Position numbers and translations under genes: made by a program. 64,000 bases of DNA from Xenopus tropicalis (Eukaryota; Chordata; Amphibia; Anura; Pipidae): contig NC_030677.2 in the NCBI RefSeq assembly GCF_000004195.4, positions 195,576,372-195,640,371 of the forward strand, written 5' to 3'. The notes beneath the pieces are model-generated. The model worked only from the letters and a program-made list of their open reading frames with translations, did not search any database and had not been told where the DNA came from. Positions 55,213-64,000 of the stretch are shown piece by piece; position 1 is the stretch's first letter; every line of letters begins with the position of its first letter.

Positions 55213-56245
55213 GACTAAACCCATCCACCCACAACTTTGAAGGTCAGCACCAATGTCCCCATTTATGTCTTCCATAGTGGCTAGGTGAGTGCCAACCATA
55301 AGAAACATGAGGAATATGTGTGATTACTTAGGATTTACCAGAAGACTAGTGATTTATTGCACTAGTTGAAATTGCTGTTGATGTTGAAGGTACAATATAT
55401 AAAATGAGAGCTGCCATCATAAGCTATGCCCTAATTTACTGCCCCGAACATGGTTTCTCTGCTCATTACTATTCCATTCTAATAGAGGCAAGTGTCCTAA
55501 ATTCCTATTCTGTTCACTTCATTACTGTTCTTCTCTAACTACTGCAACTTTACAAGGAGGTTTTGTGTCCTCAAAGGTCTCCAAAGAGCTGCAATTCCAA
55601 GAGAAAGAAGAGATGAGATCTCACCTGATAAACAGATTCACTGAATGTTGGAGCTGTAGAAATATATTAAATCTCTGCCTCTAATGGGACAAAGGAATTA
55701 TCAGAAATAAAATCCATTATAGGAGAAAGAAAGCATTGTGAGACCCAGTATCTCGTGCAACTGCAGAAGAATCCCTTCATGTGTCTAAAAGAATACTGGA
55801 GTTTTATGGAAAATGTCCCATTGGTGTCTGTACAGTTGAGCATAGTGAATTCCTGTAAGTGCTGTTAATTACATGCCATTAGTTTGTACAATCATATCTT
55901 TAATAGAGAACAATGTAATGTGTTTTTCTTCTGCAGTAAATAGCTTTGCAGTAATAAAAAACTCAGGAAAAAAAGTATTAATTCCCCACAGTTCTTATTC
56001 CTCCCAGAGGTACAGTCGGTGACTTGATGTGCAAAGTAGGACACCGGACCTACATATTAACAGTAGCTATTTCAGTCCATGTCAGTATGTGTCTGGCTTG
56101 AAAGAGGCAGCCAGGATCTACTTTAATAGTAATACTCGCAGGGAAGTAAGTTATTGCTGTGCAGAAGAAGCTAAATCAGGTTACAGGGACAAGGGAAAAG
56201 CAAAATTCAGATGAAAAATACAGATCCAGATCAGATCATTGGGTA
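55213..56245. other. intergenic, nothing recognised
   Basis: About 1 kb of unique-looking, AT-rich DNA. No exon or repeat identified. Confidence 0.4.
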
Positions 56246-56452
56246 CAGGGTTGGACTGGGCTGGCAGGGCACTGGGAAAAAACTCAATGGGCCCCGCTGC
56301 CTCCGCCAACCCAGGTCCTCTCCCCTATTGTGGCCACAAGGGTGTATGCAGTGTGTATGGGAGGGGGTTAGTGTTGGAGTAGGACCTTGTGACTGTGGTG
56401 TGGAGCCCCCACGGCAGCCTTGGTGGGCCCCTGGCACCCCAATTCAACACTG
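56246..56452. mobile_element. hAT-type MITE, diverged
   Basis: Starts CAGGGTTGGACTGGGC and ends CCCAATTCAACACTG. Flanks ATTGGGTA and GTTGGGCA match at 6 of 8. Interior GGGCCCCGCTGCC and GGTGGGCCCC typical of the family. Confidence 0.7.
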
Positions 56453-56727
56453 GTTGGGCATTTATAAATTACAAGGTTAAATGCCTACTGTCATTATCTC
56501 AACATGATAGGTATCATTTATAACCACAATTGCAACATGAAAAGTTCAATTGTGGACATAAATTGCCATTTTTTTACCCACAATGCACCCACCCTGGAAT
56601 TACTGTCACATTCAGAGGGGTGTTAGCACCATTTAGCAGAAGAGGCAGCCCAGTCCGACCCCTCAGAGCCATAAGCCTTGTTGCATCTCATTTATGTTTC
56701 TTATCTTCCCAGACATTAAACTAGTTT
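56453..56727. other. intergenic, possible repeat remnant
   Basis: 56520-56600 (CACAATTGCAACATG, TTCAATTGTGGAC) resembles the older repeat at 51175-51610. No gene seen. Confidence 0.35.
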
Positions 56728-57146
56728 ACCTGTAAGTTAATATTTAGAATTGCCAGTTCTAAACAACTTTTCAATTGGTCTTCATTATTCATTTTTCCTG
56801 ACACTTTCCAACTTTTGAATGGGGGTCAGTGACCCCGGCAGCCAAAAAAACTATTGCTCTGTGAGGCTGCAATTGTTACTTTTTATTATTATATTCATAT
56901 AATAATAAAAAAAATATAATATAATAATCTATAGTCTCTCATTCAAACCATTACCTGGTTGTTAAGGTAATTTGAACCCTAGCAACAAGATAACTGCTGA
57001 AATTCCAAACTGTACAGCTGCTGAACTGAAAATGAAATAACTAAACAACTACAAACAATAAAAAATGAAGACCAATTGCAAATTGCCTTAGAATATTACT
57101 CTCTACGTCATACTAAAAGTTACCTCCAAGCTAAACCCCTTTAAAG
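56728..57146 (-). mobile_element. Kolobok/T2-type MITE, inverted
   Basis: Contains TGAATGGGGGTCAGTGACCC, AACCCTAGCAACAAG and CAAATTGCCTTAGAATATTA, the complement of 18113 and 62700, and ends AACCCCTTTAA. An A/T microsatellite lies near 56880-56930. Confidence 0.78.
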
Positions 57147-59160
57147 CAAGCTTTAGCCATTTAGATAATGACACTGATGGTGCCTGCTTTTCTCTTATCC
57201 AGACAGGCAGAATGCTATAACTGGAAGCATGTAGAAGGGACTATATCCCACTATGCAACTAGTAAAAGTGACTATATTGTTTAAAAAAATAATTGCTTTT
57301 TTTCAGTGCTAATGAACCAAAAGCAACTGTTTGAAGCGCTGTTTTAGGTTTCTTTTTAATATTAACTGTGCTGTAAACAAAATAAAAATCCCAGAAAAAG
57401 GCTCTGTTCTACATAGTTTTGGCAGGGCTGTCTCCTGATCTGATTTGGCTGGGCCTACAGTGAGGGATAATCACAAAGTGACAGAAGGAAGCCAATTCCG
57501 CCGAGATGGGTTAAGAATAGCAGCAAGTAGCACAAGGCAACTCATTAGCAGTTTAAGCACTGACAGCAGTTAGGACCTTAGACGACGAAGCAGTGCCGCG
57601 TGCTGCTGGGAATCTAACGGAAAAAACTCGGAGTGCCATTATATTCCTTTCCTATATCTGCTTTCTAGGGCTGTCAGGGAAAAACAAGTGCATTATATAT
57701 TGGGAAGGGCCTCCAAATAGACTCCCGACGTGACTAAGGTTTGGAAAGTGGGTCCCAGGCAATTATTCCAGAGATTAGAATAAGCAGGTGCATTGGATTC
57801 ACACAGTAACAATGTAGTAGATTTACTTCCACAGTTAAACAAAGGGAATACACAGATTGTAATGAGTAAATTATTTTAATAAAGTGCGTATGGCGCTCTG
57901 GGTTCCTCCCAAACAGGCTGGCTAATTGGCTCCTTGTAAAAATGCCTCTAGTGAGTTGATATGATAGGGACCTTGGACTGCAAGATCCACTGGGGCAGGG
58001 ACTGATGGGAAATAGTCACTGCACTATATAATTGGCACTATATATATATGAAGGATAATACTATATTCAAGAGTTAACTTTCCCTGCTGATCTGGATGTC
58101 CCCAGACAATAAATGATGCCCCATAGGAGAGAAGTATTTCCCAATGACCCAAGGGAGCTTACCAGTTCCTGGTTTCCTAATAAGGGTTGCCAACTTTTTA
58201 AAAAATCTATACCGGCAGGGCAATGTGGGGCTGCTAGTGGGCGAGCAATGATGTAAATGGGAGGTGCAGTTAGACATCAAAGTGGGAGGGACCAAGCCGG
58301 GAAGGACTTAAATAATACAGGATTTGGTGAGTGTGGGAGCAAAAAGGGACAGATTGGAGGAAGGTCAGGGGCGAATTGACAAGTTTATATTACTGGTAAG
58401 TTTGTAATACCAGCCCCTTCCTTGGCTGGTGTTTTACTGGATAGGTGGCAACCAGGGGCAGGCCAAGCTGACTGTGTGCCCTAGGCAACCTAGTCGGGCA
58501 CCTCACCGAACAGGTGCAGTGCCATCATGGTGGTCTGCCCCACAAGAAGTGGGGTCAAGGGAGCACGGACTACTGGTAGGAAGGAGAGGTACCTGCCCCT
58601 TCTCATCGTTGTGCCCTAGGAAGATGCCGCTTCCACCTCTTGCCGCTATTTTGGAACTCCTTCATAGCAAGTGGTGCCGAGGTGGAGGCGTCAATATAAG
58701 AGAAGAAGAGGTTGGACCCTAGGGTATCCATTCCGTAAAGAACCTCAAGGGGAACTGGAACCCTGTGGTATGTGTCAAACTAGCATCATTCAAAGGGCAT
58801 TTTGCTGTTCAACAAACCTACAATCTATGGTTAAGAACCACTGGCACCCATGTTCTCACAGTCAAGTTAGGGTGCAGCAATAACAACGTCCCCCAAGACC
58901 AGTGAGGTTCCAGTGAGGGCTCAGCTGAGAGAGGGTCACAGTGTATTGTTCTGCAGCTGTGGTAAAGATGGCATTTCATTTAACCAACATTTATCTGTAA
59001 GAATTATAATAATCACATTCTAGAGGGTATTTAAAAGGGATGTCAAATGAATGAGCGCGTGTCAAAAGGGGGTATATTTTCCCTTTAAGTATCTAATAGA
59101 CTTTATTGGAACAGCATTATTTAATGTCCTTTGTAATGTGATTTTCTCTACCTTAATAAA
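57147..59160. other. intergenic, scattered repeat remnants
   Basis: 57960-58030 (CACTGGGGCAGGGACTGATG, ATTGGCACTATATATATATG) looks like the tail of a dispersed repeat. 58190-58450 has ACCGGCAGGGCAATGTGGGG and resembles 29340-29460. 58440-58700 is GC-rich and may be an old hAT MITE (GTGCCCTAGGCAACCTAG). No exon recognised. Confidence 0.4.
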
Positions 59161-59376
59161 CACATATATACACTTACATACACATATTTACACTAAACAC
59201 TTATAAAACACATATATACACTTATATACACATATTTACACTATACACTTATATAACACATATATGCACTTATATACACATATTTACACTATACACTTAT
59301 ATAACACATATATGCACTTATATACACATATTTACACTATACACTTATATAACACATATATACACTTATATGACAT
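59161..59376. repeat. 48-bp minisatellite, about 4.4 copies
   Basis: Units start CACATATATACACTTA at 59161, 59209, 59257, 59305 and 59353, an exact 48-bp period. Purely A/C/T with very few G on the + strand. Confidence 0.92.
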
Positions 59377-62013
59377 TCATTACCCAATACTGCCTATAAC
59401 TGTCCTTTCTTTGACTCCCCTTCAGCACACTAACTGACAGTTATTGGGCAATGATGGTGGTGATGCAGCGGGATTTATCTGCTGGCACAGGTGACATTTG
59501 CAGTTAATTATTGAAAAACACAGGTCGCAGCTGCAAAATAATTTCATTAGTTTATTACATATTTAAAAAGTTACAAGCGCTTTCTGTCTGCGTGTATTTT
59601 GTAGCCATTGTGTGGCTGCGTCTATGTCCTACCTCATAAAACAGCATTTATGTCATTGTTTGTAACAGGAGTTCTAGACTCCAGAACCTGAGTTTCTATA
59701 TTTTAGAAATATTCTGCTTACTAAATGAAAACTTTCGCAACCATGACAATTAAAAAACAACCCTTTATCTGATGGAAACAAGAAACTGTCTAAATATAAT
59801 CAATTAAACGCTCTGTGCCATTTATTCACTTATTTCCATGAGATGAAGCAATTGCTAAAGTTCAATTTTCACAATTGTTCCCCTTAACCGTTTCCTTGGG
59901 AAAGAATAGTGGGTGACACTGATCCTAAGACTCTTGGTACACGTGATCTTTTCTCTCTACATTTTGTCACCAGAGCCTGACCATGCTGTTTGTCATTGAC
60001 TGTAATGGAAATCAGTGTGACACCAATGTAGGGGAAGATTTCGGCCCAAAATCTGCCAGCAGAGAAAACACCACGTGTCCTTTAAACTATCAAATTCAAT
60101 TCTTTCCCATGGGGAGTTCAGCATCAGCAAAGAGCTATAACATCATAATGATTTGCTAAGTCCTGAAAAAGAAGGAAAATAGTGTTAATTCTAATGAATG
60201 GCAGTGTTATTTCGTGAGCTAAACAGGGGAAGCAAGAAACTCTTGGAAGCCAGATAATTAGACTACCAGTGCACAGATAATCCCCCTGCATAACGGTCTT
60301 CTGCTTCCAAAACAGTCACAACAAAGGGGGAAAGGTAGGGGTTTGTATCCTGGTAATCTAATGACATACTTTGCAAGGACCAATTTGATCAAGTTAAGAA
60401 ATAGCAAAAATCATAGAATTTTTGTATAGGCAAAAAGTATTTTCATGCCAAGCCCTATAGATTGCGTGTATGTTGAACAAAGGGGGATACTGCTCCTTTA
60501 ATGGTCCCAATGGAGCGATAGTAGGGCTGTTTTATGGCTGAGACTAAGTGAGTTCCGGTATTCAGAGGCATGCACCCATCGAAAGTAAGGACTAAGATGA
60601 ATGGTACCTAGTGTTCCTGTGTCCTAGCAGGAGTTTGGCATCAGTAACATTTATTATTACATATGTGCCAATTGTAGGCTGCTCCCTACCATATGTTTAT
60701 GGCTACAATGCAAAAAGCTGTGGTTCTGAATTGCAACTAAAAGAATAATGCTTGCCAACTTGGGCTGGAACATGTGTCTCATCTGCAGGTCCTTGACTTC
60801 ATTTCTTCATTTGTGGGTCTTTGACTTCATTCAGGTTCTTGTCCCTGCCAACTTGCAGTCTAAGACATACAGGGACGGTATGAGTCAAAAGGTGCAAGTA
60901 TATAACTGTACAGGTAGATTTATGATGGGGATACAAAGTTAGGAGCAGAAAGATGAGCTACAAAGAAGTTTTGAGTTTGAGGGTTTTAAAAAGAATTTCC
61001 CTAGGTTGGGCGCTGCTCTAGTGAAGTCTTAAAAGGATTTTACATTGAACTTGGATAATATCTGGAGATCAGTTTTGTGACCTTGGGTAGAACCTTGTTG
61101 ACTAGAGTGTTACAGGTTGGACTTTACCATGAGAAGTCATACTGTAATAGAGGCAGATTTACAGGTAATTCTTGCAAAATTATTTTGGCAGGTTCCTCTC
61201 TAGGAAAGCAGCATATGTGCTATATTTTCTAGATGTATCTGGGCAGATGTTGTGAGGAATTGGATGGGGATGTGCAAAGACCCCATGGCATTGAATTAGA
61301 ATGAGTGCAGTGATTGCAGAAGATGTTCGGATGTTCTACTTAGGTTTGATGGTGTTCCCCCAGGTGATCCAGTTCCATACCACAGTCCAAGGGCGTACTG
61401 ATGGGTTAATTGACTTCTGATGACATTGACCCTGCTCTATTTGTGCCAACTGTAAGGAAATTAGAATGTAAGCTCCACGGGGGCAGCAACAGATGTGACC
61501 TATCAAACATTTTGACACTTAAAATGCCTGGGCAATGCAAAAAAAATGTCAGTTAATGCAATTTTTTAACGTCACCAGATGTCAAGTAAATACATTTCAC
61601 AAGGTGGTTGTGCAGGCAGGTAATTTGGGCAAAGGGTACCATGCCTGCTGAATGGGAAAGTGCAAGTTTCTTACCAGTATCATCTGAAATTCATCATCTG
61701 GATGTTTTCCTGGAAAAAAAATCTATATGTGCATATGTAATTTATTTAAGGTAATTTGCACTTAGCTTAGGTTAAATGCTGATGCCTTTCTCTTTAGATA
61801 AATGAGTGTGCAATTTATTTTGTTGCCTAGATACAAAAATGCTTAAATCATGTGAGGGCTGAGTAGAACCTAATATGTATTGCACATTACAATATGTTCT
61901 TTCTATAAGAGTTTCTCTCTCACTCTCTCTCTTTATATATATATATATACTGTATATAAATGGTTATAATAAGCTAAATACATACAAGCTCTAGTCAGGA
62001 GTAAAAGCATGAC
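59377..62013. other. intergenic, longest repeat-poor stretch
   Basis: 59495-59890 is repeat-free and AT-rich and may include a conserved element. 60735-61520 shows no recognised gene. A TA microsatellite is at about 61935-61960. Open frames here are short and unrecognised. Confidence 0.35.
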
Positions 62014-62227
62014 CAGGGCCGGAACTAGGGGGAAGCAGAAAAGGCACCTGTCTAGGGCACAACAGTTGGGGGTGCCAGGCATGTACCTCTTCTGCCTACC
62101 CCTAGTCTGGTCTATTGTTCCCCCAGCTCTGCCCGTCATTGTGTGCTTCCCCTGTGACGTCACCCTTGTGTGGGCAAGGTGGCCAGTTGGGTTGCATAGG
62201 ATGCCCGGCTGGCTTAGTCTGCCTCTG
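62014..62227. mobile_element. hAT-like MITE (CAGGGCCGGAACTAGGGG)
   Basis: Starts CAGGGCCGGAACTAGGGG and ends GGCTTAGTCTGCCTCTG. Flanks AGCATGAC and GATGTGAC share five to six of eight bases, so the target duplication is only suggestive. Interior CCTGTCTAGGGCACAACAG. Confidence 0.6.
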
Positions 62228-62699
62228 GATGTGACCCTTAGGGCTCATTCTAAAAGCACTTGCTACCACTGCTAAATTGGAAATTTGTGCCTCTGCATTC
62301 TTTTTACGAATTATAACTTGTACAAAGGTTGTAAACATATTTACCAAAAAAAAAAAAAATCCTTTCTTCCCATAGGAAAAAACATAATATTTTATATTGC
62401 ACGGAATGCACTGGGATCCCATAGGTCTGAGCCTGGATGCAGCCAACCAAAACCTTCCCTGATGAGGTTCCACGTCTATGTGTGCCACTGAAGCAAATGC
62501 CCATTAGAATGATCTCAGTAGGCCAGACCTAAAGTTAAGTATTATGGGATGCTGCAAGCCAGCACAAGACAGTGAGATAGTATAGAATTATAGACAAAGA
62601 GGTAAATAATGACATTTAAGCTTAGCTCCTTCTTTATTGTCATTTATTATGTTTTTTTTCTCCTTCCATTATAAATGGAGAACCAAAGAAGAGTTTGAG
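62228..62699. other. intergenic, nothing recognised
   Basis: An A run near 62346-62359. The 128-codon minus-strand open frame crossing 62102-62488 covers part of the MITE and has no recognised similarity. Confidence 0.4.
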
Positions 62700-63121
62700 C
62701 ATTCCAAAGTTTCCATTCACAGTTCTTTTTATTCATTTTTATCAAGATGTACAGAGTGATATTTTGAGACAATCTGCAATAGGTCTTCATTTGGTATTAT
62801 TTGTGGTATTTGAATTGTTTAGCGTCGCTTGGAGCTAGGGTCTAAATTACATTAGCAACCAGGCAGCGGTGTGAATCAGAGACTGGAATATAAATAGGAA
62901 AAGGACAGAATAGAAAGATTAGTAAGAATAACAATAAAATTACAGCCTCACAGAGCAACAGTTTTTGGCTGCAGGGGTCAGTGACCCCCATTTGAAAGCT
63001 GGAAAGAGGCAGAAGAAGAAGGCAAATAAATCAAGAAACTATACAAATTAAAAGATGAAGCCCATTTGAAAACTTAGATTTGGCCAGTCTAAAAGTAAAT
63101 GTAAAGGTGAACCACCCCTTC
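62700..63121 (+). mobile_element. Kolobok/T2-type MITE
   Basis: Contains TATTTTGAGACAATCTGCAA, GGAGCTAGGGTCTAAATTAC and GGGGTCAGTGACCCCCATTT, and ends AAAGGTGAACCACCCCTTCA. Closest in order to the copy at 18113. Confidence 0.77.
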
Positions 63122-63143
63122 ATTTTAGAACCCTAACCTCTGC

Positions 63144-63293
63144 ATGTAATAAAAGGCACTACGTATTCCCAGGAGCAGTAACCCATAGCAACCAATAAGA
63201 TGTTTTCTTTCAAACAGGTGACCAGCAAATGCTCCCTGCTGATAGGATGCTATAGGTTACAGCTCCTGGGAATACTTATTGCCTTTATTACAT
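63144..63293. mobile_element. 150-bp palindromic MITE
   Basis: TGTAATAAAAGGCACTACGT and GCCTTTATTACA are inverted, extending through TATTCCCAGGAGC and GCTCCTGGGAATA. Short loop region includes ATAGCAACCAATAAG. Class not decided. Confidence 0.78.
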
Positions 63294-63906
63294 ACAGTAA
63301 CGCCATTTGTCCTTTCTTTAACCTGAATTGTCCGTGTCCGTATCCTCTATGTTCTCTACATGACAGAGTAGTTTTGCTGCCCACAAAAACTCTTGTATTC
63401 AATTTAACATTCTCTCCATGAGTAATGTGTGAAAAGGCTGGGAGCCTTAGCAATGAATTACGGCATTTATTACAATTTGCAATGTGACAGGTTTTCCAGC
63501 AGATATCGTTTTCCCCTCGAATTCGTTTATTCTGTTCCCTAATAAGTAGTGTATTACAGCCTAAACACTGCGCTTCTGGGGCCCAGACCTGCCGGCTCAT
63601 GTTTGCTTTTGCTTTTCCCACCTGAGAAAGGAACAGCTCCTTGCGATTTGCTTTTCAATCACAAACGTAGGTGGAAGCAGTTAAAATGAACGCTGCGAGG
63701 CTTCTGGTGACAGGTTTGGAACAGGATTTCTGCTTTTAGAATAAATGCATTTCAATCACTATTACCAACTCCAGGGGTTTATACTCACATCCTCTCATAC
63801 CTATACTAATCTGATGCTCAAAGGGAAAATATGCTCCATGGCTTAATGTTACTATATATGCAGTTATCACAGGGTATTGGTTATGCTGTCTAGAAAGTCT
63901 TGTACA
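63294..63906. other. repeat-poor intergenic, no gene
   Basis: 63430-63720 is unique-looking with several CpGs (CCCTCGAATTCG, GAACGCTGCGAGG) and could contain a conserved element. A 123-codon minus-strand open frame across 63250-63621 is unsupported by recognisable similarity. Confidence 0.35.
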
Positions 63907-64000
63907 TAGTGATGAGCGAATCTGTCCCGTTGCTTTGCCGCAAAATTGGCGAAACTACAGAAAAATCTGCAAAATGCCGAAAAATCTGCTAACCATGGAT
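63907..64000. mobile_element. GCGAAAC-rich MITE, cut by window end
   Basis: Starts TAGTGATGAGCGAATCTG and continues CAAAATTGGCGAAACTAC, matching the other end of the 43893-44111 element and its composition. The rest lies outside. Confidence 0.6.

Noticed and set aside
62102..62488. 128-codon minus-strand open frame
   Set aside because: It covers a hAT-like MITE and a poly(A) tract; no recognisable domain.
63250..63621. 123-codon minus-strand open frame
   Set aside because: It starts in unique DNA and runs into the palindromic MITE at 63144-63293; no recognisable domain or splice context.

Overview
The window is vertebrate nuclear DNA, almost certainly from a clawed frog (Xenopus; species not decided). 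The call rests on two things. The last two coding exons of a vertebrate-type OXCT1 (SCOT) gene lie at the left edge. The rest is packed with short DNA transposons whose ends and target duplications match families common in Xenopus: TTAA-flanked Kolobok/T2-type MITEs, hAT MITEs with 8-bp duplications, Harbinger-type MITEs with TAA/TTA duplications, and TA-flanked mariner-like elements, some carrying internal tandem repeats. Family names are recognised from memory and were not checked against a repeat library.

Layout. 1-3000: 3' end of OXCT1 on the + strand (intron, 34-codon exon, short intron, 13-codon terminal exon plus stop, 3' UTR). This is the only protein-coding host gene I can support. 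3001-5991: intergenic DNA with MITEs. 5992-17745: the 3' part of a CR1-like LINE whose 3' UTR has been expanded into an 11.3-kb array of a 41-bp unit, about 275 copies and nearly 18% of the window. 17746-26454: MITEs, including two oppositely oriented elements (20431 and 21826) that each carry five copies of a 112-bp repeat. 26457-28061: an almost complete Tc1-like transposon whose transposase frame is broken by one in-frame stop. 28064-45077: MITEs of every class, a third 112-bp array (ten copies, 31535-32880), a 358-bp foldback (35966), a 45-bp minisatellite (38400) and a nested Kolobok pair (39711-40616). 45078-46320: mostly repeat-free DNA that may hold a conserved non-coding element. 46321-56452: TA-flanked elements, internally duplicated MITEs, a second CR1-like LINE carrying two nested insertions (52221-53700), and a 671-bp near-perfect palindrome (53989-54659). 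56453-64000: sparser DNA with MITEs and a 48-bp minisatellite (59161).

There is no operon or gene cluster. The biology visible is the tail of one ketone-body gene followed by a gene-poor flank shaped by transposons, by nested insertion, and by repeated tandem amplification inside transposons. No LTR retrovirus, CRISPR array, tRNA or rRNA was recognised. The strongest observation is that the 41-bp array can be traced to a single ancestral segment of the LINE 3' UTR bounded by a 5-bp direct repeat, and that it has a higher-order structure.
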